Assembly (NCBI RefSeq): GCF_002234675.1 | Contig: NC_019881.2 | Span: 19,779,494-19,843,493, forward strand | Direction: 5' to 3' | Origin: Oryzias latipes | Lineage: Eukaryota > Chordata > Actinopteri > Beloniformes > Adrianichthyidae | DNA: 64,000 nucleotides | Shown here: in pieces, positions 23,201 through 34,049 of the stretch | Position numbering within the stretch: the stretch's first letter is position 1 | Layout: every line of letters begins with the position of its first letter | The notes under the pieces: model-generated | What the model was told of the DNA's origin: nothing | Databases searched by the model: none | The model's input: the letters and a program-made list of their open reading frames with translations, nothing else | Made by a program: the position numbers and the translations under genes

Positions 23201-23472
23201 AATGAGTGAAACTGTAATAAAAAAAATACTTTACAAGCTAATCTGTAGTTCTGCATGCGATCTCAGCGCATGTGCAAAAGCACGTGGACACCCGAACGCG
23301 CGTGCTGCCCTCACCTCCACCTGTTGATCCCAACGTTGGAAGATCCCGCGAACCAGGGGTCGAGGATGTAGACGCAGCGGACGGTGTCCGCTCCCAGCAG
23401 AGATTCCTTCAGCGACGGATTGTCGTGGAGCCGCAAGCCCTTCCTGAACCAGTGGATCGTATTAATGACCAT
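10896..23472 (-). CDS. cry1: Cryptochrome circadian regulator 1, 13 coding exons
   Basis: CRY1 is the FAD-binding-fold repressor of CLOCK:BMAL1 in the vertebrate clock. Coding exons on the minus strand are 23315-23472, 15858-15966, 15637-15779, 15371-15555, 15155-15243, 14900-15040, 13790-14101, 12891-13042, 12529-12731, 12284-12388, 11253-11360, 11082-11150 and 10896-10996. They total 1875 nt with every phase matching, giving 624 residues. Exons 1-4 encode the photolyase alpha/beta domain, which starts with [14 protein letters not shown]. Exons 5-9 encode the FAD-binding helical domain, with [33 protein letters not shown] and [16 protein letters not shown], and then the coiled-coil helix [12 protein letters not shown]. 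Exons 10-13 form the divergent tail, with a 10-Gln run and a basic end (KVQKQSNR). All introns are GT-AG; only exon 10's donor (GTTTGT) is weak, so its end is the least certain. The protein is far closer to animal CRY1 than to photolyases. I cannot tell which fish CRY1 co-orthologue it is. Confidence 0.95.
11254..11283 (-). repeat. cry1: (CAG)10 polyglutamine repeat in cry1 exon 11
   Basis: Ten uninterrupted CTG units on the plus strand read as ten CAG (Gln) codons in the cry1 C-terminal tail, about residues 559-568. The pure repeat ends one base before the exon's splice donor (exon end 11253). Confidence 0.9.
11495..12050. repeat. Degenerate purine-rich minisatellite in cry1 intron 10
   Basis: Short variant units such as gagcgtaggaac, gagcgcgggatt and gatcgaac recur irregularly for about 550 bp, with a strong A/G bias and few T on the plus strand. 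The minus strand stays open for about 200 codons, but this is a by-product of the low-T repeat. The tract lies between cry1 exons 10 and 11 and shows no protein family. Confidence 0.65.
13250..13470. repeat. Degenerate repeated motif in cry1 intron 7
   Basis: The motif tgttcacaRtgactgKaac...ttgttWgtaacac occurs near 13257 and again near 13330, with weaker echoes to about 13460. This is a diverged short tandem duplication with no coding content. Confidence 0.4.
14270..14600. repeat. Partial repeat in cry1 intron 6 related to 21.8 kb
   Basis: ttattagaaatttgcctttgag near 14290 resembles ttcattagaaatttccctcagag near 21815, with similar flanking order (gttgccgctgaac against ttgcccgaactgctgaa). 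It is probably a diverged fragment of the repeat family at 21800, 25655 and 60953. The rest of this 800-bp intron shows nothing recognisable. Confidence 0.35.
16300..16535. repeat. Dispersed repeat, second copy
   Basis: It shares agacaccgtaYgRcagcatca and cattttcatgacgtcc...gaggtggccgt, in order, with 9840-10000, and the first block with 59430-59465. It is non-coding and its superfamily is unknown. Confidence 0.45.
18489..19071 (+). other. Possible two-exon coding fragment nested antisense in cry1 intron 1
   Basis: Two segments look like 3' exons of an unrecognised gene. The first, 18489-18702, follows an acceptor (ctttttccag), is open throughout and ends at a consensus donor (CAGAAG|GTGAAA). 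The second, 18886-19071, follows an acceptor (catttacag) and encodes 62 codons ending in TAA. Joined, the frame continues without a stop. Recognisable features are a Cys/Ser/Leu-rich stretch, a Pro/Lys-rich basic segment, an acidic block (SSGSEEQEL) and a helical end. Several AATAAA signals follow on the plus strand near 19541-19566. No start codon or upstream exon is convincing, although a weak candidate lies at 18017-18129. I recognise no family. It may be a real gene's tail, a decayed gene or chance. Confidence 0.28.
20268..20513 (-). mobile_element. tRNA-derived SINE, copy 1
   Basis: Read on the minus strand, it begins with a tRNA-like head, with an A-box region near 20495-20510 and a B-box-like GAGTTCAAATC at plus 20451-20461. 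A body containing ggatgggtcaaatgtggaga and a 3' tail follow. This order is typical of teleost tRNA SINEs. Related copies lie at 53984-54218 and 30556-30690. Confidence 0.7.
21800..23115 (+). mobile_element. Old interspersed element (family A), split by a hAT insertion
   Basis: 21800-21996 and 23000-23115 are two halves of one repeat, interrupted by the hAT element at 21997-22991. Shared blocks with the reverse complement of 60953-61651 include cagttcattag, gtttacac...ctctaccgctagcttacagccc and ggcggagctgagagcttgtgg. The second half also matches 25742-25845 (ccagattccagctcRgaYgaggaaaa). Outer ends are uncertain. Confidence 0.55.
21997..22991. mobile_element. hAT-superfamily element, 995 bp, perfect 8-bp TSD
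   Basis: The element starts CAGTGCTTCTCAA and ends TTGAGAAGCACTG, perfect inverted repeats that then degenerate into G/C-rich subterminal runs. The target duplication is GTTTAGAT on both sides (21989-21996 and 22992-22999). 8-bp duplication and CAGTG termini indicate hAT. The body contains C-runs, an ACAC tract near 22090 and no transposase frame, so it is non-autonomous. It lies inside cry1 intron 1, in the middle of an older repeat. Confidence 0.88.
23281..23286. promoter_or_regulatory. cry1: CACGTG E-box just inside cry1 intron 1
   Basis: A canonical E-box lies 29 bases beyond the cry1 exon 1 donor. CLOCK:BMAL1 binds CACGTG in clock genes including Cry1. Binding here is inference. Confidence 0.5.
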
Positions 23473-23987
23473 TACTCAAACCGAAAAGTCCTTTATGCCT
23501 TCCTGAATGAGGTCGGGAGGATCCTGCTCGGCTGACGTGAATTCCAATAATAACCGGCGGATTCCTGCGTTATTACAGCGAATCGCGTCCAAGGCCACGG
23601 GAAAATCCAAATATATGAGAAGGGGGAAAAGTCCTAAGAACCTCAGTCGATTCCGATTTTTAAATTATCCTTGCTCTAACAGAATTGTTTCCATAATGTC
23701 GGAAAGTGCAGAACTCGTTGGTTGGTGAAGCATCTGGGCAGGAGCCAACGTGGAACACGGCGGGCGTTAGGACCTGGCGGTCTGAAGTGCGGCAGCCTGG
23801 TTTGTTGTATAACTTGTTTTCCTAAACGATGACAATTTCATGGAGAAATGCGGGATTTTCACCACTCTGACTTCTGGTTTGTCCCTCTATAGCTAATAAA
23901 GAAACGAATGACGGAAAAATGAACCGGCCTGTGACCTGGAAGGTGGCAGGACCAAACGCTCCGCGTCGCCAATACCGGGAAAGCGTG

Positions 23988-23995
23988 TTATGTAA
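23988..23995. promoter_or_regulatory. cry1: D-box (TTATGTAA) upstream of cry1
   Basis: This is a perfect match to the PAR-bZIP/NFIL3 D-box consensus TTAYGTAA, 516 bases upstream of the cry1 start codon. D-boxes are known to mediate light induction of fish clock genes, including a cry1. Function here is inferred. Confidence 0.6.
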
Positions 23996-24159
23996 AGACA
24001 AAACCGTCACTTTTGTCGTCCAAGTGTCGTCTGGTCGGGCAGAAATCTCCAATAATCCCTTTCGGTTGTCCTAAAAACTCAATCCCGTCTCTGAAGAGTG
24101 GAAGTTTTGTGGGGTGCTGTGGCAAATAAAAACGATCCTTCCTGCCCTAAAAACGAGTC

Positions 24160-24327
24160 GAAGCTCCGCCTCTCTAGCCGCTCCCGCGGCCGTCACTCCT
24201 CCAAATGACAACGTGCGTATGCGCGAGCTCGGCTGTGATTGGTCCGTTTCGCTGCGTGGCTCGCGCGGCGTGGTCACGTTTTCACAGCGTGCTCTCTTTG
24301 CCCTTATGAGGCGAGGCGGTGACGTCA
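24160..24327 (-). promoter_or_regulatory. cry1: CpG-rich cry1 promoter segment with CCAAT and CRE
   Basis: The segment is CpG-rich against AT-rich surroundings. It contains a CCAAT on the minus strand (plus ATTGG at 24238-24242), a CACGTT E'-box-like site near 24275 and a full palindromic CRE, TGACGTCA, at 24320-24327. It lies 0.7-0.85 kb upstream of the cry1 ATG. The transcription start is not identifiable by eye, and a 5'UTR intron is possible. Confidence 0.5.
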
Positions 24328-24501
24328 CAGAAGCATGAGAAGAGCAGAAGAAACTATGTTAATTGTAATATTTGAGCAATTAGCGTCTAATTCAGCTTGA
24401 TTTTTTAAACTATTCACCCTCCCACGCAAATATTATTAAATTATGAATTAATATTTCAATAAAAATGGGAGGAAATTACACTTTTTAAGTTTTAAAAGAA
24501 A

Positions 24502-24507
24502 CACGTG
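24502..24507. promoter_or_regulatory. Palindromic E-box between cry1 and abtb3
   Basis: CACGTG sits in a 12-bp perfect palindrome, AAACACGTGTTT (24499-24510), about 1.0 kb upstream of the cry1 ATG. It is a candidate CLOCK:BMAL1 site. Confidence 0.45.
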
Positions 24508-24767
24508 TTTTGCTGGCCTGTGCCTTTTCATTTCATATTTGTCTCATTTTTAGTATACATTTATCCGTAATGTTTTCTATTGCTATATCTTTATTAGAAT
24601 TGTCAAAGATACCAGGAGTATTGTTTATTCAGAAGTGAGTAAAATTCAAATTTTCTGCAGATTGCATGTTGTTTGATCAGGTCAAAACTGCGTCACAACA
24701 ATCTTATATAAAGTGACATAATTATGCAAGACACAGATAAACATGCTTATGTAGTAACGCATCGTCT

Positions 24768-24781
24768 CCAGCAGGGGGCGG
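24768..24781. promoter_or_regulatory. CTCF core motif between cry1 and abtb3
   Basis: CCAGCAGGGGGCGG fits the CTCF core consensus CCASYAGRKGGCRS at every position. It lies between two divergent genes, where an insulator would be plausible. Occupancy is not shown by sequence. Confidence 0.55.
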
Positions 24782-24799
24782 TGCTACACAATTTTTACA

Positions 24800-25640
24800 A
24801 AGCATACTTTCTTCCAAGCAGAAATTATTTATTTCTGTGGGCGGCTGTAAATATAAATATTTGAATGTGAAAAGTAGAAATAGTTACATTATATAAAAGG
24901 GTAAAAGCTCTCAAATGTTAAAATAAGTAACACATTTAGAGATGCTTCTTTTTTATTTTATTTCTATAATTTTGCTTAAAGCAGAGTATATTTCTTACAA
25001 TATATGAAAAAATAATAATTTAGGTGTCAAAATCTACATCAATTTATAATATCAGTTCATGGTGGCTCACAATTTACCCAGAAATTTACTAAATTCCATT
25101 TTTCCCTCACTAAATATTTAGCCATTATTATTTGCCTTTGCGTGTCTCCAATGCACATCTATGTATTCATTACCTCTAAGAGTTTCTTTTTTTTTATTTA
25201 TATGTTGTGGCAAACTATTAGAGGATGCTATGGTTCCTCGCTCTGGCTTGTTTTGTGTGGTTGACCACATTATGCTCAAGAACACGACAACTTCTAAAGT
25301 CTGGAAGAGTTCTAAGACTTCTGAAAATGAGGCCGAAAAATCTCCCAAGCTATATAATTATTAATTTAAGCTTTAAATAAAGGTTTGGCTACAACCTTTT
25401 CCCTAATATGTAGAAGACAATGAATACAAATATGATATAAATGAGATTAAGTTTTTGTCAAGCAATCCCTTTGATCCAAAAATCTGTCAATTGCATTCTG
25501 TTATACATAATGTGTGTTTACACAAAGGACACTTATTGAATAAATTAGACACCTGTAGGTCACCTACAGGCACCCTGAATTGCCTAAAAGACATCATAGG
25601 CATACTAAAATGCAAATAATGGAAAGATCCAGGTCATTTC
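24800..25640. other. AT-rich intergenic DNA between cry1 and abtb3
   Basis: No gene, recognisable repeat or RNA is seen. It is strongly AT-rich with short chance open frames. Confidence 0.5.
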
Positions 25641-25654
25641 CTACTGGGGTTGCC

Positions 25655-25860
25655 ACCTTTAAAGGCCCACTGCGAGTATCCTCACACCCCAACCTAACAT
25701 TACAGGTGCAACAAAAACGGTGAGTATTAATGAAGCTATTCCACCAGATTCCAGCTCGGACGAGGAAAACACGGATCTAGTCGTCTACAAGTGGATGCAT
25801 CAGAATGGAGCGGAGCAGAGAGCTATGGTGGCCCGCCCAGCAACACAATAAAGAGCTTTA
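25655..25860 (+). mobile_element. Family A repeat, short copy
   Basis: The left edge tttaaaggcccactgcgag resembles the family terminus at 60953. Next come caacctaacattacaggtgcaac and then the conserved block near 25775-25845 (gatgcatcagaatggagcggagc). It matches the 61-kb copy in reverse complement and appears internally deleted. Confidence 0.55.
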
Positions 25861-26112
25861 ACAAACAGACTTTTTTTCAGGCTGATTAAAATATAGAAAT
25901 TCTCAGAAATCTTAAATTTCTTTCTAAATGCCCTCGATTATCAGAAATACTGTAACAAGAACATGTTAAAAATGCCTAAAACGTAATTTCCATTGTTGTT
26001 TAAGCACAATATCAGTTAAGAATACATCTAAATTACTGCCTAAGCTACTATAATTAGCATAAAAATGTATTTTATATACCTAGATTGAAGAGAATCATAA
26101 GTTTTACTCTCC

Positions 26113-26244
26113 ACTGGCGGATGCAGGGTGGAGATAGTTAGCTGTGACCTGTCCTCACCCGATAGCAGCTGGGATAGGCTCCAGCAACCCCGTGACCCCA
26201 ACAGGGATAAAGAGGGTGTAGACATCGGATTGATGGATCTTTCC
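26113..26244 (+). mobile_element. 3' end of a composite tRNA SINE
   Basis: The phrase agctgggataggctccagca, followed by a tail ending gattgatggatc, is the common 3' region of teleost tRNA SINEs. The tRNA-like head is missing, so the copy is 5'-truncated. A reverse-orientation tail of the same type lies near 38886. Confidence 0.6.
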
Positions 26245-26899
26245 CTACAAGTTGTATGCAAGAACAATAAAGTTATTATTATGTCAAAAACCCATTCTGG
26301 ATGTATTTATTTAATTGCTTATGTATTTAACTTTTTTCTATTCATGTTTTTGGCTGTTGCTGCTATAAAAAATGAACAAACAAAAAAAAAAAAAGTCAAA
26401 TTACTTTAAAATGTCAGGGGAGAATTGTTCTTGGTTTTTCCAGGATGAATGTTCTTTTTTTGCACATAATAAAATAAATTCACATTTGTAATTGCATATC
26501 CAAGTATCTTATTTTGTGACTTGTTGCTTTCCACAAATAGATGATGCTCAGTTACTTGTATTTTAAAAATACTATATCAACATTTTTGCTATTTTTTAAT
26601 TCAAGATTTTATTTAATTGTTGGAACTCGTTTAAAACTTAATACATCAAAGCTGTAAACATATAAGTCCTGTTTAATTAAAGCGGATGAAAAAACAAAAA
26701 CAGCATGACGAGAATCCTGCCTGTTGAGGATGACTCAGGTTTCATGGCAGGGTTCTTCCATTCTGCTCCAACGCGCTGTAACTACTATCATCCAGCCGAA
26801 GAAATCACGATGATTTCACTGTTACCAGGCAACCAAGGTTTGATAAGAGAGGGCCAGCTCCAGAGCACCACGGAGCACCTCCGACAGCAGCAGCCCCCC

Positions 26900-29626
<2,727 letters not shown>

Positions 29627-30555
29627 GTTTAGACGCTTTTCCAAGCTGCAAAAACGTCTCACTGCTGTGATTATGCAGCATCTTGACAAGCTTAACATCA
29701 ACCAAAGTCTCCTAAAACAGATCAAACAAGCTCCATCGTCTGCTGCTTCGAGCTTTTCCTCCCTCCCGTCATTCCGGCGTGGATGTGAGCGTTTCTGACA
29801 GCCGCTTGGTCATGCGGTTCAGCAGAAACAACTAAAATCCTGTTTATGTTTGTGTTGATGCTGCTGTGTCACCCCAGAAGGTGTGGGCTGGCCTTCTTTT
29901 CCGAAAGAATGAGTTGGCTGAAACTATAAAGCAGAAGGGACTTCAAATCCTCCGACTGAGAGGCAAACGGGGACATGCAGGAAAGACAAGCTGCTGATGA
30001 AAGAATTTAGTGGAAGAATGGATAGAAATTTTGGATTGGGATTCGTGAGATCTTATTTTTCATTGGTTTATAACCAAAAATGCACAAAGGATCTTGGGAT
30101 TTACTTTGATGCTTTAAAGTAGAAGGACGTCCACCTTCTTCATCCGTTTTTAACAACCAGGCCTTTTTTTGGAATAAAAAAATTTGTTGAAAACACGGAA
30201 AGCTGTCAATGTAAGTTCAACTCCTCCTCCTTCCTTTTACAACTTCCTCTGGCTGGATGATGGTGTTATCTTCTCTGAAAATGATTCCAGGAGCGGCTCT
30301 TTTAGCATGCATCCTCCTCCCGCCTCCTCTGTGAAACGCATTGTTTGCGAGGGTGCAGGGGAGGCTCCCATTTGCATTCAGAACTTCTCTGTTGTGTGAT
30401 ATCAGGGGTTTAGAAATGTGGCAGTTAAAACAAAAAAAAAGATCTGTTCCTAAATATTTTTCAGGAAGTTTGGTGTTTTGAAATCAAGATTTTTCTTGCC
30501 CGTTTGCTTCATTTTGAAAGTCAAGGTTAAAGTGCCATTCGTTGTGGGACATTTG

Positions 30556-30690
30556 ACTAATGACACAGCTGCACTCTGCCACCAATCCAACCCTTCAATG
30601 TTGGGTTTCAAGCAGGGAGGGGTTGGTCCCATTGGTATGACTTGACTGTGGATTTGAGCTCACGACCTTCCAGTGTCGGGGTGGACACTC
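30556..30690 (-). mobile_element. tRNA SINE fragment
   Basis: On the minus strand there is a B-box-like GAGCTCAAATCC (plus 30652-30663) followed by the body seen in the 20.4-kb SINE. Both ends are truncated. Confidence 0.55.
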
Positions 30691-30799
30691 TTTTTCTTTT
30701 TTTAGTGTTTGCGTTGTTGCACAGCTCAACATTGCAGTGTTATTTTGAAAGATTACTCACAGATCTCCCTATGAAATGTATCTGAGTAAGACTTTCCTC

Positions 30800-32700
30800 A
30801 TTCATCTTCATAAATCATCTTCAGACATCCGCTCCCAAAACTGCCAGGGAGTCCTTTAATATTGTCCTGAGTGACTTAATTGTATCTGATTACGTCTGTC
30901 ATTCGCCGTGACCTTCCCGGAGGAGCCGGTACCACTCGGTCAGGTCACATGACACAACAGGCTGCAGCGTGGTGCCTGTTGTGGTCTTCACCCCGGCTCT
31001 TTCACACCATCTTTTATTGTGTTCTCTGAGCTGTGTTTGCATATTTGTTTTCCACTGTGGGTTTTAATAAGCCCGGCTCATAACGGCGTGAGTCTGGCAG
31101 AGCCGCTCGTCGCCCGTTCTGTTATTATTTTCTGGGGGACTCGCTCGCACATTAGCTGACAGATTGTCGTCTCTCTGGTGGAGCTGAAGCACCCGGGCAG
31201 GCGAGCTGCTTTTGATGGATTTTTATTTCCTGGTAATTTCATCAGGCCAAAGGCTGTGCCCACACTCCTGCTAACAGTTTCCGCAGCGCATGGTGATTGT
31301 GAAGTTATTTTAAGGCCAAGACAGATTTTATGAGCCGCATCCACTTCCAGTCTGCCGTCCATGACAATGATTTTTATTTCTTATGCTTCTGGCTGATTTG
31401 ACTGCAATCCAAAGCACACAACCGAGACCAGCGCTGAATTTTGGGGATTTATTACGTTTGTGCCATCTTCCCAGCATGCACCAGGCCCGGTTGAGATAAT
31501 AGGAGAACTGTGGGAGATGCATTTCTAATGTGATGATGGAGACGAGCACAGGAGGAAGACTCAGGTCGCCGTGTCAGCCGGAGGAGGTAGAGCTGAGAAG
31601 ATGTTGGCTCAGGTCCCTCAGAGATATAATTACCATGCTGCTCTGCTTAATTAACACTCCAGCTTATCTACTGGTCATTAAGATTAGGACTTAGCTACAG
31701 CAAACAGAAGGAAGCGCCAGAACAAAGTTGATAATTCCTTCTCATTTATTCTCACTTGAAAAGTCTACGGCTAATCTGATCTGCGTGCGGTCAAGATAGA
31801 AATGTCTTTGAGGCGTCTTTCTTTCAAACTAGTTGCTTCACTTTTCTCTTATTGATGCTGGTCTTCATCAGGAGGACAAAGGTGACGTCTTCGATTGTTA
31901 AGAAAGCCTAATTAAGCTATAAGGACTGAGACAGACCAGCAACCTAGGAGAAATGTATGAGGAAGTGAGTACAAACTATGATAATATGAACTCATATTGA
32001 CCTGAACACAGGACAGGGAAGGGTTTATTATTTCTAAAAAAGAAAAACTTTTAATTAAATCAATGCTGCCAAACTTAAGGTCTGCTGTGGCGTTTGCTCC
32101 AGGTGATCAGCAGAAATCACAAAATAGACCAATAGATCACTTGTTTTTACCTGTTTTTTCTCCTGTCAGGCCAAAGTCCGAGACCCTCAGACTTCCCACT
32201 CCTCAGCAACCAGCTCCCAGAAGGAAAGGTGGGGACTTCCTGCTCTGGATCTTTTCAAAGCAGGGGAGCAATATCAACCCCCCACCTCTCCAAGTTTGTG
32301 TAGGATATGAGCCCCTCACTTCTTTCTGGTTGCTAATTTCAGCTGCAGTCCCAGTTTAACTGCACAACATCGTCCTGGAGAACAAAGCGACGCCATCGTC
32401 CTTTGCAGTTTTGACACACGGATCCGATTGACACAAACCCTGAAAGCCGGGAGACGATGCCTCTGTGATGCTGAAAGAGCTGGTGACAGCAGCTGTCAGC
32501 GCGGCCCGGAGTCTTTGACGTTATCCGTCAGAAGCAGAGAAACTCCGTTCAGCAGATGTATCCTGCAGGGATGCGGCAAACAGCCACGAACTGTAATCAG
32601 CTTAACCTGAGCCGGGTTTTAAAAAACCCAAGTTTACTCGGCTAACCAGAGTTTGGGACCGGACGGCGTTAAAAATCCCAGAATTACAGAAGCAGAGGCA
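30800..32700. other. Repeat-poor segment of abtb3 intron 1
   Basis: No repeat family of this window and no coding sequence is recognised. Homeodomain-type cores occur in a cluster near 31628-31660 (ataattacc, cttaattaac), and base composition is more even than in neighbouring AT-rich DNA. It is a candidate for conserved noncoding regulatory sequence, which only comparison with other fish can show. Confidence 0.3.
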
Positions 32701-32805
32701 ATGTTGACGCGGCTGAAGGTTTTCTCTTTAAAGGTCAGATCACAAAAATAAGAAAAAGCTCACAGTTTCTGTTGATACTCTATAAATGCTGGTTTTAGAG
32801 ATGCT

Positions 32806-33278
32806 TACGTGAACGTGATGCACGTTCAAGAAAAGCTGAACGCAGGTTCTTCAACGTGCTTTTAGCATATGGTGTTCACACTGGACTGTCGCTACCCGAT
32901 ACTGGTGCATGTACTTACAGTTGGAACAGACTTGGTGAAAAATGTCGAAGCAGTGCAAATCTTACGAATGTTGCTCCAGACTTTTTCTTTCACAGCTCTA
33001 TTCCAATATTTATGGAAGACTTGGTGTCATAGAATTCCAGCTTCTGTGAATTAAAGGAGACGTCATCCATACGTCACGACCAAATCCAGGTCCCTGATTG
33101 ATCAAAGTTCGACCTGGTTTCACTTTCAACGCCCGTTCAATAGCTGCATGTTTTGTATGTAGAACTCAAAAATGGACTCAAAAAGTTGTGTAGCGATGCG
33201 TGAAAACACACATATAGGAGTGTTTACATAGACTTTTGGTCGCTTGAATGCGCATTGCTGAGGGTGGAGTAAACTAAG
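32806..33278 (+). mobile_element. GTTCACAC family, copy 2
   Basis: It holds the family's ordered blocks: gttcacactgg, ttgctccagactttttctt, ggaagacttggtgtcatagaatt, ctgattgatcaaagttcgacc and gtgtttacatagacttttgg. The ends are weakly inverted (gcttacgtgaacg and gagtaaactaagc). It faces copy 3 in opposite orientation about 190 bp away. Confidence 0.6.
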
Positions 33279-33464
33279 CATTTGATGACATTTTTTATTC
33301 TAAGTAAGAAAAATATCATAAAGTCCAACAATCAGATTCTCCTCCATGTTGGTTTTGGACTCCACCCACTGATTGCATCATCAACATGTCAAAACTAAAT
33401 CTGAGTTCTTGATTGGTTGATGTGACGTAAAGCTTTACCAATAAGTTCAGATATAATTTAGCAC

Positions 33465-33830
33465 TGGAAACATCGTGCAGTGTTGTCCCGCCACGCCCAA
33501 AACGGGTGATGTATGGCTGTAGTGATGAATGGATGGCGTCCCTTTGAATTCACGGAAATGCCAACTGTGTGAAAATGAATTGTGACGGAGAAATTGATCA
33601 TTTTGGTTTGTGTGCAACTGGAATTCTGTGACACCAAGTCTTTCCTATAGCAGAATAGAGCTGTGAACGAAAAAGCCTGGAGCCAGATCCAGGAGAGTTG
33701 TATAGCTTTGACATTTCACACCATCTGTAGTTACCTGACATTTGCTAGTAAACAATAGAAAAGAAGCCCCTCCCTGCTTGTCCAGTGTGAACGCCATGGG
33801 CCATCCTTATGTTCGCGTTTAGTGTGTTCT
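33465..33830 (-). mobile_element. GTTCACAC family, copy 3 (inverted)
   Basis: Its reverse complement matches copy 2: tctgtgacaccaagtctttcc, aaaaagcctggagccag and cagtgtgaacgcc appear in mirrored order. With copy 2 it forms a long imperfect inverted repeat, 32.8-33.8 kb. Confidence 0.6.
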
Positions 33831-34017
33831 TGAACTACCGGACCTTTTAACACATCTGTACTTAAACCTGATTGAAACAGGACGCCCTGCCACGCCTGTC
33901 GCTTCAGTTCTAATCGACTGTTCGAAACTTTGAATTGCCCTCATGATCTCATTAATTGTAATAAGTACATAAGTTTTGTCTTTCTGCATCTTCTGAGGCT
34001 TTGAAATAAAACCATGA

Positions 34018-34038
34018 CCCCCCCCCCCCCCCCCCCCC
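34018..34038. repeat. Poly(C) run, 21 bases
   Basis: An uninterrupted C tract. Its length is likely to vary between individuals and between sequencing runs. Confidence 0.85.
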
Positions 34039-34049
34039 ATCAAGATATG

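Larger units (their letters stand above)
15967..23314 (-). other. cry1: cry1 intron 1 (7.3 kb)
   Basis: The donor is AG|GTGAGG at the end of exon 1 and the acceptor is ctgcag before exon 2. The intron holds a dispersed repeat (16300-16535), a possible pair of plus-strand exons (18489-19071), a tRNA SINE (20268-20513), an old repeat split by a hAT element (21800-23115), a CACGTG at 19965-19970 and another at 23281-23286 just inside the donor. A perfect DR1 (AGGTCAGAGGTCA) lies at 18499-18511. The rest is AT-rich with no recognisable content. Confidence 0.8.
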
